In this document: one piece after another, positions 17,959 through 27,647 of the stretch
Numbering within the stretch: the first letter of the stretch is position 1
Layout of the letters: each line of letters begins with the position of its first letter
Source: Roseibium marinum
Lineage (GTDB): Bacteria > Pseudomonadota > Alphaproteobacteria > Rhizobiales > Stappiaceae
Direction of reading: 5' to 3'
Assembly: GCF_002906165.1 (NCBI RefSeq)
Contig: NZ_PPCN01000002.1
Location: forward strand, 62,001 to 126,000
DNA length: 64,000 nucleotides
Notes under the pieces: model-generated
Told to the model about the DNA's origin: nothing
Databases searched by the model: none
Seen by the model: the letters and a program-made list of their open reading frames with translations, nothing else
Made by a program: the position numbers and the translations under genes

Positions 17959-18600
17959 ATGAAACCGATTGCGACAGAAGAGGACATCCAGGCGGGACTG
18001 GCGGCGCTGGTCGCGGCGGACACCCGATTGGCCAGGATCGCCGATCTGGCCGGCCCGGTGCCTTTGCGCCGACGCGCGGCGGATTTCGAGGGCCTCGCCC
18101 AGATTGTCACCGGACAGCAGGTCTCCGTTGCCAGTGCGTCCGCCATTTTCCAACGGCTTCAGACGCTGGTAGCGCCTCTCACCGCCGAGCAGATGCAAAG
18201 CTTTTCCGACGAGGACCTCGCGGGCGCGGGCCTCTCCCGTCCCAAGATACGGACATTGCGCGCGATCGCGGCCGCCTGCCGGGACGGGCTCGATCTTGCT
18301 CACCTTGCCGAAGCCCCGGCGGAAGAGGCCCATGCGCGCCTGTGCGCCATCAAGGGCATCGGCCGCTGGACGGCCGATATCTTTCTATTGTTCTGCGCCG
18401 GGCATCCCGATGTCTTTCCCAGCGGCGATCTCGCCCTGCGGATCGCCGTCCGCGATGCCTTGGAACTGACCGAAAAACCGGACCCGGCGACCCTGGATGA
18501 CATCTCGGCGCTCTGGTCACCGCACCGGGCTGTCGCCGCCCGCCTCTTCTGGTCCTGGTACAAGGTGCAGAAGCAGGGGCGTGACACGATGCCGGTCTGA
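17959..18600 (+). CDS. DNA-3-methyladenine glycosylase (AlkA-type, HhH-GPD)
   Basis: A 213-residue HhH-GPD protein. The helix-hairpin-helix is KGIGRWTADIFLLF (about residues 132-145) with the catalytic Asp in GDLALRIA (about residue 156). QIVTGQQVSVASA is the conserved N-terminal segment. It lacks the extra N-terminal domain of E. coli AlkA and matches the shorter alphaproteobacterial form. It excises alkylated bases. It stands divergent from gluQ and converges on the alpha/beta hydrolase. Confidence 0.9.
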   Translation: MKPIATEEDIQAGLAALVAADTRLARIADLAGPVPLRRRAADFEGLAQIVTGQQVSVASASAIFQRLQTLVAPLTAEQMQSFSDEDLAGAGLSRPKIRTLRAIAAACRDGLDLAHLAEAPAEEAHARLCAIKGIGRWTADIFLLFCAGHPDVFPSGDLALRIAVRDALELTEKPDPATLDDISALWSPHRAVAARLFWSWYKVQKQGRDTMPV

Positions 18601-18605
18601 CACGC

Positions 18606-19379
18606 CTAGGCGCCGGACATATCCGCGACCACGCGCAGAAGCAGTTCGATATCCTGCGGCCGCGACAGGCGGTGATCGCCATCCGGCACGAGGGAAAAGG
18701 TGACATCGTCGAGCGGCAGCGCCTCGACCAGCCGCCGGGCATGGCTCGCGGGCACATCCGGGTCCTCGGCCCCCTGCAGGATCGTGATCGGCGCACCGAT
18801 CTGCAGCGGACCGCCGAACAGCAGATGCTTGCGGCCATCCTCGATCAGCTTGCGCGTGATGACATAGGGCTCATCGCCATAGGCCGAGGGCTGCGCCCAG
18901 CGACCTTCGGACAGGATCGTCCGGCGGATTTCATCCGTAAAGCGTTGCGTCCACATCAGTTCCTCGGTGAAATCCACCGCCGGAGCAATCAGCACAAGTC
19001 CCCTGATCTTGCCGGCCGCCCTGCGGCTCAACGCCAGGAGCAACGCGATCCATCCCCCCATCGAGGACCCGACGAGGATGGTTTCGCCCGGACAGAACCG
19101 GTCCAACACGGCTTCCGCCTCCTCCAGCCAGTGGGAAACGCAGGCGTCCTCGAAATCGCCCCCCGATTGGCCGTGGCCGGAATAGTCGAACCGGACGACC
19201 GCCTGCCCGCGCGCCGCGCCGAATTCGACAAGCGCCGCGGCTTTGGTGCCGGTCATGTCCGATTTGAACCCCGGAAGCCAAAGGAGCGCCGGAGATTTTC
19301 CCGGCGTTTCCAGCACCGCGATCCGGCGTTCCCGAGCGTTTTTTCCGACCTGGATGAATTGCGGTTCGCACGCGCCCAT
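18606..19379 (-). CDS. Alpha/beta hydrolase
   Basis: A 257-residue alpha/beta hydrolase. The nucleophile elbow is GSSMGGW (about residues 102-108), the acid lies in GAEDPDVPASHA and the His in PDGDHRLSRPQDIE. LLWLPGFKSDMTGTKA contains the oxyanion-hole region. Similar proteins are annotated as carboxylesterases or palmitoyl-thioesterase-like (ABHD10-type) hydrolases; the substrate is unknown. It is divergent from the glycosyltransferase gene with a 77-base gap. Confidence 0.87.
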   Translation of the reverse strand: MGACEPQFIQVGKNARERRIAVLETPGKSPALLWLPGFKSDMTGTKAAALVEFGAARGQAVVRFDYSGHGQSGGDFEDACVSHWLEEAEAVLDRFCPGETILVGSSMGGWIALLLALSRRAAGKIRGLVLIAPAVDFTEELMWTQRFTDEIRRTILSEGRWAQPSAYGDEPYVITRKLIEDGRKHLLFGGPLQIGAPITILQGAEDPDVPASHARRLVEALPLDDVTFSLVPDGDHRLSRPQDIELLLRVVADMSGA

Positions 19380-19456
19380 ATTATGGCTCTCGTTCTGCTA
19401 ACTATAGGCAGCTCACATACCGGCCTTGCATCGAAAAGGCCACCCGGAGGTAAGAC

Positions 19457-20629
19457 TTGGACCGATTGCCCCCCGCCACAACAGTACTGCAAGTCATTCC
19501 GGATCTGAATTCCGGCGGCGCGGAGCGGACGACCCTGGATGTGGCGCGGGCGGTCGTGGAAGCCGGTGGAACCGCGCTGGTCGTCAGCCAGGGTGGCCAG
19601 ATGGAAAGCGGTCTCGCGGAGGCCGGCGCGGAACATATCCTCATGCCGGTCAAATCCAAGAACCCGTTGACGCTCTGGAAAAACGCCGGGCGGCTCGCCG
19701 CCCTGATCGCCGAGCGCAATGTCAGCATCGTTCATGCCCGAAGCCGTGCTCCCGCGTGGTCGGCCCTTCAAGCTGCCCGCAGCGCGAAGGTTCCCTTCGT
19801 CACGACCTACCACGGCACCTATAATCAGTCGAACGCCCTGAAAGCGTTCTACAATTCCGTCATGGCGCGCGGCGACACGGTCATCGCCAACTCCCACTTC
19901 ATTGCCCGGCTCATTGCCGACAGGCATCCGTTTGCCAGGGACCGGATCACCGTGATCCAACGTGGTTCGGACCTGAACGGCCTCGACCCGGCCAATGTCA
20001 GCGCGCTTCGCCAGCAGGCGCTGAAAGACCAGTGGGGTATCCCGGCGGGACACCCGATTATTGTGAACATGGCCCGGCTGACCGCCTGGAAGGGCCAAAA
20101 GATCGTCATTGAAGCCATGGCGCGGCTGAAGAACACCGACGGCGCCGATCCCATTGCGATCCTGGCCGGCGACCCCCAGGGACGCGAGAGCTATGTTGCC
20201 GACCTGAAAAAACTGATTGCCGACAACGATCTGCATGACCGGGTGCGGCTGGTCGGACATTGCACGGACGTTCCGGCGGCAATGGCGCTGGCGGATCTGG
20301 CGGTCGTCGCCTCGACGGAGCCGGAAGCCTTCGGCCGGGCCGCGGTCGAAGCTCAGGCCGCATCGGTTCCCGTCATCGTCTCGGACCTTGGAGCGGTTCC
20401 GGAAACCGTACTGGCCCCACCCGAGGTTGCCGAAAATCAGCGGACCGGCTGGCGTGTTCCGCCGGCGGACCCGGGCGCACTTGCCGATGCGATCTCGATG
20501 GCGCTGCGCCAGGATCCGGAAAACCGCAAGCAGCTGACCGACCGGGCGCTTGCCCATGTCCGGCAAAACTTTTCCGTCGAAACCATGTGCGCGAAGACGC
20601 TGGCCGTCTATGCCGGGCTCCTGAGCTAA
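19457..20629 (+). CDS. Glycosyltransferase family 4 protein
   Basis: A 390-residue GT-B glycosyltransferase from TTG 19457, preceded at good distance by GGAGG. N-terminal domain: VIPDLNSGGAERTTLDVARA. C-terminal domain: VNMARLTAWKGQ, LAGDPQGRESYV and the donor-binding STEPEAFGRAAVEAQA (EX7E). Such enzymes build lipopolysaccharide core or exopolysaccharide. No other polysaccharide genes are nearby, which fits an LPS-core or glycolipid role. Its stop overlaps the end of thpR by four bases, tail to tail. Confidence 0.9.
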   Translation: MDRLPPATTVLQVIPDLNSGGAERTTLDVARAVVEAGGTALVVSQGGQMESGLAEAGAEHILMPVKSKNPLTLWKNAGRLAALIAERNVSIVHARSRAPAWSALQAARSAKVPFVTTYHGTYNQSNALKAFYNSVMARGDTVIANSHFIARLIADRHPFARDRITVIQRGSDLNGLDPANVSALRQQALKDQWGIPAGHPIIVNMARLTAWKGQKIVIEAMARLKNTDGADPIAILAGDPQGRESYVADLKKLIADNDLHDRVRLVGHCTDVPAAMALADLAVVASTEPEAFGRAAVEAQAASVPVIVSDLGAVPETVLAPPEVAENQRTGWRVPPADPGALADAISMALRQDPENRKQLTDRALAHVRQNFSVETMCAKTLAVYAGLLS

Positions 20630-21162
20630 GCTGCGAGCGGATAGGCCTCTTCAACCAGGTAAGGCCCGCCACCGACGCTGGCTTTCGCCGAGAACAGCAC
20701 GAAGCGACCGGCAATGAAGGGCGGCGCCTGAAAATTCCCCCGCTCGCTCAGCCATTTCGCCACATCCTCGTTGGTTGAGGTCTTGCAACGGGCCACGGTC
20801 ACATGCGGGATGTATTTGCGCCGTTCGGGCGGCAGATGGATACGCTGAAGGATACGCTCCTGCTCAGCCTGCAGCTCGGCGAGCTGCGCGACCGGCTCGA
20901 CGCGGGCCCACACGGCATGCGGCCTGCCGTTGCCGAACGAGCCCAGACCGGTCAGCCGGATCTCGATGGGATCCCGGCGGATCCGGTCGAGCGCGGCCAC
21001 GACCTCATCGGCGGTACGGTCGTCTATGTCGCCGATGAAACGCAAGGTGAGGTGGTAGTTTTCCGGGTCGATCCAGCGGGCGCCCCGAAGGCCTCCCCGG
21101 AGCATCGAAAGCATGAGCGCCGTCTGGGACGGAATCTCAAGGCCTGTAAAAAGGCGCGGCAT
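20626..21162 (-). CDS. thpR: RNA 2',3'-cyclic phosphodiesterase
   Basis: A 178-residue 2H phosphoesterase from ATG 21162, which follows GGAGGGAAAACCC; a longer frame to 21309 is not supported. The two catalytic H-x-T motifs are HLTLRFIG (about residue 38) and HVTVARCK (about residue 121). The family, once called 2'-5' RNA ligase LigT, opens 2',3'-cyclic phosphates on RNA. It is converged upon by the glycosyltransferase gene. Confidence 0.92.
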   Translation of the reverse strand: MPRLFTGLEIPSQTALMLSMLRGGLRGARWIDPENYHLTLRFIGDIDDRTADEVVAALDRIRRDPIEIRLTGLGSFGNGRPHAVWARVEPVAQLAELQAEQERILQRIHLPPERRKYIPHVTVARCKTSTNEDVAKWLSERGNFQAPPFIAGRFVLFSAKASVGGGPYLVEEAYPLAA

Positions 21163-21274
21163 GGGTTTTCCCTCCGCTGTCGCTGATGAATCCCATGAGG
21201 AATCAACTTCATGAAATTCGCAAGACAAAATTGTAAGTTTCTGACTTCGTGACGATTTCCCTTGTGAACAGATG

Positions 21275-21315
21275 AAAAATGCCGGATCGGCGAAGGGCTG
21301 ATCCGGCATTTTTAT
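21275..21315 (-). terminator. Rho-independent terminator of aldo/keto reductase gene
   Basis: ATGCCGGATC (21279-21288) pairs with GATCCGGCAT (21300-21309) around an 11-base loop, with T-runs on both strands (ATTTTT). On the minus strand it lies about 55 bases after the aldo/keto reductase stop and before thpR. It may also act in the other direction. Confidence 0.85.
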
Positions 21316-21366
21316 GCGAATTGATTCTTGTCGGCGCTGGCTTCGGAGCAGCTTCGGATTGAGGCT

Positions 21367-22419
21367 TTATGGAGCCGGGTTGCCGAACTCCTGATGCAGA
21401 GCATCGATTTTTTCCAGAACGTCGTCACTCAACTTCAGCTCCGCAGCCGCGATATCCGTCTTGAGCTGGTCCATCCGGGTCGCCCCGAGGATCACCGAGG
21501 TCATGAAGCTGCGCGACATGGCAAAGGCGAGCGCCATCTGCGAGGGGTCGAGACCCGCTTCCTTCGCAAGATCCACATAGGCATCGAAAGCCTGGATCGC
21601 GCGCGGATCCTCATAGCGCTGGAGGCGGTTGAATAGGGTTTTCCTGGCGCCGGCCGGCAGCGCTCCGTCACGGTACTTGCCGGTGAGATATCCCTGCGCC
21701 AGCGCCGAATAGCCCAGAAGACCGATGTCTTCCCTGTGCGCGACTTCCGCCAGGTTCGTCTCGAAAGTCCGGTTCACCAGGGAATAGGCGTTCTGGATCG
21801 AGACGATACGCGGCAGACCGTGACGCTCTGCGGCCGTGACATAGCGCATCGCCCCCCACGAACTTTCGTTGGAGATGCCGATGTGCCGGATCTTGCCCGC
21901 TTTCACCAGATCGGCCAGTACCTCCAGCGTGGAGTCGATGCTGTTTTCATCCTCCGCCGGCTCCACGTATTTCCAGCGTGTCGGGTTCGAGCCGAAACCG
22001 GAGGTGCGCCGGTCGGGCCAATGGATCTGGTAAAGGTCGATATGGTCCGTCTGGAGGTTTTTCAGGCTCCGGTCGACCGCGAATTCGATCTGCGGACGGG
22101 TAAGCCGGCCGTGCTCGCCGTTTTCCCGAAACCAGTCCATGTCGGTGCGGCCGACAATCTTGGTTGCGACGACCACCTTGTCGCGGTTGCCGGATTTCGC
22201 GAGCCATGTCCCGATGATACGCTCGGTGCGCCCCTGGGTCTCCCTGTTCGGCGGGATTGGATAGAGTTCTGCGGCGTCGAAAAAATTGATGCCCTTTTCC
22301 AGGGCGTAATCCATTTGCGCATGGCCTTCGGCTTCCGAGTTCTGTTCTCCGAAGGTCATGGTTCCAAGGCACAGGGCGCTTACATGCACATCCGTGCGGC
22401 CGAGACGGCGTTGTTCCAT
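21367..22419 (-). CDS. Aldo/keto reductase
   Basis: A 350-residue (beta/alpha)8 NADPH reductase from ATG 22419, preceded by AAAGGAAATCCTG. MEQRRLGRTDVHVSALCLGTMTFG opens it. The catalytic tetrad includes the Asp and Tyr in NFFDAAELYP and the Lys in VVVATKIVG, with the His in DLYQIHWPDRR. It belongs to the YeaE/Tas-like branch. Physiological substrate unknown. It has its own terminator. Confidence 0.9.
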   Translation of the reverse strand: MEQRRLGRTDVHVSALCLGTMTFGEQNSEAEGHAQMDYALEKGINFFDAAELYPIPPNRETQGRTERIIGTWLAKSGNRDKVVVATKIVGRTDMDWFRENGEHGRLTRPQIEFAVDRSLKNLQTDHIDLYQIHWPDRRTSGFGSNPTRWKYVEPAEDENSIDSTLEVLADLVKAGKIRHIGISNESSWGAMRYVTAAERHGLPRIVSIQNAYSLVNRTFETNLAEVAHREDIGLLGYSALAQGYLTGKYRDGALPAGARKTLFNRLQRYEDPRAIQAFDAYVDLAKEAGLDPSQMALAFAMSRSFMTSVILGATRMDQLKTDIAAAELKLSDDVLEKIDALHQEFGNPAP

Positions 22420-22489
22420 CAGGATTTCCTTTATTTTTAGCAAGGGCGGTCCGGAAGCGGCAAGGCCGAAGGCCTTCGCTCCCTGCCCC

Positions 22490-23119
22490 TCAAGACGACT
22501 GGGCTTTGGCCAAAAGCTCTTCCACTTTCAGCAGAATGTTTTCGACGATCACAGCGACCCCGTCCGCATTGGGGTGCATACCGTCAGAAAGATTGAGATC
22601 CGGATCCAGAGCCACCCCGTCCAGAAAGAAGGGATAAAGCAGAGTATGCTGGGTAATTGCAATATCCGCATAGATCGGATCGAACGCATCCGCGTATTCC
22701 GGTCCCAGATTGCGGGGTGCCAGCATACCGGCAAGCAGCACCTCGATGCCCCGATCCTTCAGGCGTCTGGTGATTTCCTCGAGGTTTTTTCGGGTGATTT
22801 CCGGCGAGATGCCCCTGAGCGCGTCGTTCGCGCCCAGTTCCACGATCACGGCGTCGGTGTCAGGACCGACGGACCAGTCAAGCCGGGAAAGACCGCCGGA
22901 GGTCGTATCGCCGGACACGCCCGCATTGACGACCTCCACCGAATGCCCACGCGCATCCAGCTCTCTTTGCAGCTGTTCGGGAAATCCTTCTTCAGGAGCG
23001 AGCTGATATCCGGCGGACAGGCTGTCGCCCAGAACCACCAGCTTCAGATCCGCAGATTGAGCCGCGACGGGAAGAAGGAAAAAGACGACAACACCTAGAA
23101 GGGTAATTAACCGGTTCAC
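22490..23119 (-). CDS. tesA: Arylesterase / SGNH-hydrolase (TesA-like), secreted
   Basis: A 209-residue SGNH esterase. A signal peptide (residues about 1-22, ending AAQSADL) leads into block I GDSLSAGYQL, block III GANDALRG and block V DGMHPNADGV, with the catalytic Ser, Asn, Asp and His. It is the size of TesA/ArsE arylesterases. It is divergent from the ABC ATPase at 23240; this tesA next to a ybbA-ybbP-type pair is a common arrangement in Proteobacteria and supports both assignments. Confidence 0.92.
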   Translation of the reverse strand: MNRLITLLGVVVFFLLPVAAQSADLKLVVLGDSLSAGYQLAPEEGFPEQLQRELDARGHSVEVVNAGVSGDTTSGGLSRLDWSVGPDTDAVIVELGANDALRGISPEITRKNLEEITRRLKDRGIEVLLAGMLAPRNLGPEYADAFDPIYADIAITQHTLLYPFFLDGVALDPDLNLSDGMHPNADGVAVIVENILLKVEELLAKAQSS

Positions 23120-23239
23120 GCTAACCCTCTTTCAGGACTGGAAGACGCGTCACATCAGGCCCATATGGTCGCAAAGCGTCCCAATGTCGAGGGCATGCGA
23201 TTGTCAGGAAGACGATCGCACGCCTGTTGTAAAGGTCAG

Positions 23240-23959
23240 ATGATGACAAATTCGCCCGCGATCGCCCTGAAAAATGTCCACCTGACCCTCGGAGACGGAG
23301 CCGGCCGGGTACATATTCTCAAGGGGATCGATCTGCGGATTGAAAAAGGCTCGTCCGTCGGCCTCGTCGGCCCGTCCGGCTCGGGAAAATCGACGCTCCT
23401 GATGGTCATGGCCGGCCTGGAGCGGGCCGATGAAGGCACCGTCCAGGTTGCCGGCTCTGAACTCGGACCGCTCTCGGAAGACAAGCTGGCGCAATTCAGG
23501 GGCCGCAATGTCGGTATCATCTTCCAGTCCTTCCATCTTGTTCCCAACATGACCGCCCTGGAAAACGTCGCCGTGCCGCTGGAGCTTTCCGGCGACCCGG
23601 CCGCTTTCGGCAAGGCCAAAGCGGAACTCGACGCGGTCGGGCTCGGCCACCGCATGCACCATTATCCGGCGCAGATGTCGGGAGGCGAGCAGCAACGCGT
23701 CGCGGTCGCCCGCGCCCTGGTGGTGGAACCGGAAATCCTCATCGCCGACGAACCGACCGGCAATCTGGATGACTCCACCGGTGGCCAGATCGTCGACCTC
23801 ATGTTCGCGGCCCAGCGCGAACGCAAGACGACACTCGTTCTGGTGACCCACGACCCGGCCCTTGCGGAGAGATGCGACCGCGTGATTCGCGTCCGGTCCG
23901 GTGAAATCGAGGAAACCGGAACCGCAGGCGCCGGCGCGCAGCAAGAGGTCTCCGCATGA
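23240..23959 (+). CDS. ybbA: ABC transporter ATP-binding protein (YbbA/LolD-like)
   Basis: A 239-residue ATPase from ATG 23240 (or the adjacent ATG 23243), after AAAGGTCAG. It has Walker A GPSGSGKST, Q-loop IIFQSFHLVPNMTALENV, signature MSGGEQQRVAVARAL, Walker B ILIADEPTGNLD and H-loop VTHD. These match the MacB/LolD/YbbA group that energises FtsX-type permeases. Its stop overlaps the start of the permease gene, indicating a stoichiometric pair. The pairing with an adjacent tesA-like gene favours YbbA over LolD. Confidence 0.9.
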   Translation: MMTNSPAIALKNVHLTLGDGAGRVHILKGIDLRIEKGSSVGLVGPSGSGKSTLLMVMAGLERADEGTVQVAGSELGPLSEDKLAQFRGRNVGIIFQSFHLVPNMTALENVAVPLELSGDPAAFGKAKAELDAVGLGHRMHHYPAQMSGGEQQRVAVARALVVEPEILIADEPTGNLDDSTGGQIVDLMFAAQRERKTTLVLVTHDPALAERCDRVIRVRSGEIEETGTAGAGAQQEVSA

Positions 23960-26538
23960 GCGGCTTCGTTCCCGGGCATGGCCGCGCCGGCAACCAGACC
24001 TTCGCCCTGGCGGCCCGCTTCGCGCTGCGCGAACTGCGCGGCGGCCTCAAGGGGTTCTATATATTCATCGCCTGTATCGCGCTCGGTGTTGCAGCGATTG
24101 CCGGGGTAACCTCGGTTTCCCGCGCGCTCACCGAAGGGATTTCCCGGGAGGGCCAGGCCATTCTGGGCGGCGACCTCTCCTTCTCCCTGATCCACCGGGA
24201 GGCCGAACCGGAGCAGATCGATTTCCTGAAATCTCTGGGAACCGTGTCACGGGCCGCTACGTTGCGTGCCATGTCCCGCAAGGCCGACAGCAGCGACCAG
24301 GCGCTGGTCGAACTGAAGGCTGTCGACGGCGCCTATCCGCTCTACGGCTCCATCGATCTCGCCTCCGGCCAGACGCTGGAGGCAGCGTTGTCCAAACAGG
24401 ATGGCATCTGGGGCGCCGCAGCGGACCTTGCGCTGCTGGCACGCCTCGATGTCGCCGTCGGCGAAACTCTGGCCCTCGGACGGACAACGGTGCGTATCAC
24501 CGATGTCATCGAAGCCGAACCCGACAAGCTGTCAGGGGGACTGGAATTCGGTCCGCGCCTGATGATTTCCGACGCGGCGATTGCCGACACCGGGCTCATC
24601 CAGCCCGGCAGTCTGGTGCGCTGGCATTACCGCGTCCGCATGAACCCGGCGCCCGGTATTCAGGCTTTGGAAACAATCGTCGAAAACGCGGAGCGCGAAT
24701 ACCCCGATGCGGGCTGGCGGGTGCGCTCGCGCGCCAACGCCTCGCCCGGCCTGCAGCGCAGCATCGGGCGCTTCGCGCAGTTCCTGACCCTTGTCGGCCT
24801 GACGGCGCTGGTCGTTGGCGGCGTTGGCGTCGCCAATGCCATCCGCGCCTATCTGGAAACCAAGCGCGAAGTCATCGCCAGTTTCAAATGCCTCGGCGCG
24901 ACCGGCGGTTTCGTCTTCCAGATCTACCTGGTCCAAATGCTGATCCTGGCCCTGATCGGCATCGGTATCGGCATTTTTATTGGCGCACTGCTTCCCTTCG
25001 CCGCCGCCGCCGCCCTGTCCGGTGTGCTGCCGATACAGCTCGCGGCGAGTATATATCCGGCGGAACTGGGTCTCGGCCTTGTCTACGGCCTGCTGACGGC
25101 GCTCGCCTTCGCGCTCTGGCCCCTCGGCCGGGCGCATGACGTGCCGCCGACCGCCCTGTTCCGCGACATCGTGACCGGGGGACCGAAACTTCCGCGCAAG
25201 CGCTATCTGGCCGCGACCCTGGTCACCGTCATCGCCCTTGCGGCAATCGCCATTGTGCTGTCCCACGACCAGCGCATGGCGGGCATCTATATCGCCGCCA
25301 CCGCCGGGGCCTTCGTCCTCCTCGTCGCAGTTGCCCGCCTGATCATGTTTGCCGCCCGGCGCCTGCCGCATGTCCGCTCGACGGAACTGCGGTTGGCCAT
25401 CGCCAATATCCACCGCCCCGGTGCGCTGACGCCTTCGGTTGTCCTGTCCCTCGGTCTCGGCCTGTCGCTGCTGGTGGCGCTTGCGCTGATCGACGGCAAC
25501 CTGCGCCGCGAACTGACCGCGACCATCGCCGATCAGGCCCCGAGTTTCTTCTTCGTCGACATACAGAGCCACGAGCGCGATGCCTTCGAGGCGCTTTTGC
25601 AGAAGGAGGCCCCGGACGCGGCCCTGCAGAGCGTGCCGATGCTGCGCGGACGGATCATTAACCTGAACGGTGTCCCGGCGGACGAGTTCACCCCGGCGCG
25701 GGACGGCTCCGGCTGGGTTCTGCGCGGCGACCGCGGCATCACCTATCAGGCGGAGATACCGGAGAACTCGAAACTGGCGGCAGGCTCCTGGTGGCCGCGG
25801 GACTATGCCGGGCCACCCCTGCTGTCCTTCGACGCGGAAGCCGCCGCGGATCTTGGCCTCAGCATCGGCGACAAGATTACCGTCAACGTTCTCGGGCGCG
25901 AACTGACAGCCGAGATTGCCAATTTCCGGGACGTGGAATGGCAGTCGCTGGCCATCAATTTTGTCATGGTGTTCTCACCGAACACCTTCGCGGGCGCTCC
26001 GCATGCCCATTTGATGACCCTCGGCTGGGACCGCGACGTTCCGCAGGAAACCGAGCTGGAGATTCTGAAGGCCGTCTCCAACGTCTTCCCGACAGTCACC
26101 GCCATTCGCGTCAAGGATGCGATTTCCCAGGTGAACGATCTGGTGGCGCAACTGGCCTGGGCCATCCGCGGCGCGAGCTCGATCACCCTGATCGCCAGCG
26201 TGCTGGTGCTGGCGGGGGCGCTTGCCGCCGGCCACCGCAGCCGAATCTATGACGCCGTCATCCTGAAGACCCTTGGGGCGACCAGAACCCGGTTGATCGT
26301 TGCCTACGGACTGGAATACGCCATATTGGGATTGGTGACCGCATTGTTCGCGCTGGTCGCCGGCGGCATCGCCGCCTGGTACGTGATCACGCAGATCATG
26401 GGCGGATCTTTTGTGCTGATGCCGGTGACCGCCGCGGGTGCGGCCCTCATCGCACTGGTTCTGACCGTTGGCTTCGGCCTTGTCGGCACATGGCGGATCC
26501 TCGGTGAAAAACCCGCGCCTGTTCTCAGAAACCTGTGA
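23956..26538 (+). CDS. ybbP: FtsX-like ABC transporter permease (YbbP-like)
   Basis: An 860-residue permease with an N-terminal helix (about residues 36-58), a large periplasmic domain, two FtsX blocks (about residues 275-400 and 735-850) and a second periplasmic region between them. It has the ten-helix YbbP layout. YbbAP-TesA systems are proposed to move hydrophobic compounds or lipids across the envelope, by MacB-like mechanotransmission. ATG overlaps the ATPase stop. Confidence 0.92.
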   Translation: MSGFVPGHGRAGNQTFALAARFALRELRGGLKGFYIFIACIALGVAAIAGVTSVSRALTEGISREGQAILGGDLSFSLIHREAEPEQIDFLKSLGTVSRAATLRAMSRKADSSDQALVELKAVDGAYPLYGSIDLASGQTLEAALSKQDGIWGAAADLALLARLDVAVGETLALGRTTVRITDVIEAEPDKLSGGLEFGPRLMISDAAIADTGLIQPGSLVRWHYRVRMNPAPGIQALETIVENAEREYPDAGWRVRSRANASPGLQRSIGRFAQFLTLVGLTALVVGGVGVANAIRAYLETKREVIASFKCLGATGGFVFQIYLVQMLILALIGIGIGIFIGALLPFAAAAALSGVLPIQLAASIYPAELGLGLVYGLLTALAFALWPLGRAHDVPPTALFRDIVTGGPKLPRKRYLAATLVTVIALAAIAIVLSHDQRMAGIYIAATAGAFVLLVAVARLIMFAARRLPHVRSTELRLAIANIHRPGALTPSVVLSLGLGLSLLVALALIDGNLRRELTATIADQAPSFFFVDIQSHERDAFEALLQKEAPDAALQSVPMLRGRIINLNGVPADEFTPARDGSGWVLRGDRGITYQAEIPENSKLAAGSWWPRDYAGPPLLSFDAEAAADLGLSIGDKITVNVLGRELTAEIANFRDVEWQSLAINFVMVFSPNTFAGAPHAHLMTLGWDRDVPQETELEILKAVSNVFPTVTAIRVKDAISQVNDLVAQLAWAIRGASSITLIASVLVLAGALAAGHRSRIYDAVILKTLGATRTRLIVAYGLEYAILGLVTALFALVAGGIAAWYVITQIMGGSFVLMPVTAAGAALIALVLTVGFGLVGTWRILGEKPAPVLRNL

Positions 26539-26712
26539 AATTGGAACCGGAATCTTAATTATATTGGTATTTCTTGCAGTCCACAGGCCGGAATAACGAA
26601 AATTTCAGAATTCCCGGCTTGTGCTTGGCCTCGCAATTTCCCATATGTTGAGGGAGTTGTGTTGCCTGCGATATCGCATGCAATCTCTATCTAAGAGGGG
26701 ATCTTAACGACC

Positions 26713-27495
26713 ATGTCGACCTTTGACCGTCAACCTCAAGGCGCCTACCAGGTCGCCGGCACACGCGCAGAGGCCGGCATCGACCAGGGCCTGCGGACCT
26801 ATATGCTGGGCGTCTATAACTACATGACCATCGGCCTCGCGCTGACCGGCTTCCTGGCGTTGCTGACCGCAATGATGGCAACCACCACCGATCAGGGTGC
26901 CGCCGTCGCCAGCCTCGGCAACGGACGCATGCTGACCCAGCTTGGCGTCGCCATCTACGGCAGCCCGCTGAAGTGGCTCGTGATGCTGGCACCGCTCGGT
27001 ATGGTGATGTGGCTGTCTTTCCGGATTCAGTCCATGAGCGCCTCCGCCGCGCGGACCCTGTTCCTGGTCTACTCGGCCGTGATGGGTATTTCCCTGTCCT
27101 CGATCTTCCTGATCTATACGCCGGGCTCGATCGCACAGGTGTTCTTCATCACCGCCGCGTCATTCGGCGCCCTGAGCCTTTACGGCTACACCACGAAAAA
27201 GGACCTGTCCGCCATGGGCAAGTTCCTTTTCATGGGCCTGATCGGCATCATCATTGCGATGGTCGTCAACTGGTTCATGGCGTCCGCCGCGCTTCAGTTC
27301 GCTATCTCCGTGATCGGCGTGCTGATTTTCGCCGGCCTGACTGCCTATGACACGCAGCAGATCAAGTCGATGTACTATGAAGGTGACAACAGCGAAGTTT
27401 CCACCAAGAAGTCCGTGATGGGCGCCCTGCGCCTCTACCTCGACTTCATCAACATGTTCCTGTTCATGCTGCAGCTGTTCGGAAATCGCAACTGA
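26713..27495 (+). CDS. Bax inhibitor-1 / YccA family membrane protein
   Basis: A 260-residue protein with seven hydrophobic segments and the BI-1 elements VYNYMTIGLALTG, SSIFLIYT, SLYGYTTKKDLSAMG and, at the C-terminus, AYDTQQIKSMYY and LYLDFINMFLFMLQLFG. Bacterial members behave as pH-dependent calcium leak channels or interact with FtsH. It is a single-gene unit with its own upstream region of about 170 bases and a clear terminator downstream. Confidence 0.94.
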   Translation: MSTFDRQPQGAYQVAGTRAEAGIDQGLRTYMLGVYNYMTIGLALTGFLALLTAMMATTTDQGAAVASLGNGRMLTQLGVAIYGSPLKWLVMLAPLGMVMWLSFRIQSMSASAARTLFLVYSAVMGISLSSIFLIYTPGSIAQVFFITAASFGALSLYGYTTKKDLSAMGKFLFMGLIGIIIAMVVNWFMASAALQFAISVIGVLIFAGLTAYDTQQIKSMYYEGDNSEVSTKKSVMGALRLYLDFINMFLFMLQLFGNRN

Positions 27496-27526
27496 TCCGG
27501 CAGACGCATCAGAGCAAGTCTTGTAG

Positions 27527-27555
27527 AAAGGCCCGGCATTCGCCGGGCCTTTTTC
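27527..27555 (+). terminator. Rho-independent terminator of BI-1 family gene
   Basis: AAAGGCCCGGC, loop ATTC (27538-27541), GCCGGGCCTTTTT: an 11-base stem with a T-run, 32 bases after the stop. Confidence 0.93.
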
Positions 27556-27647
27556 GCTATGTACCAAAAGCTGCTTTGACTGAATGGACAATTTCTGATT
27601 AGCATCCCTTCCACGAATTTTGACCCTGCCAATTTTCCGGATTTCCG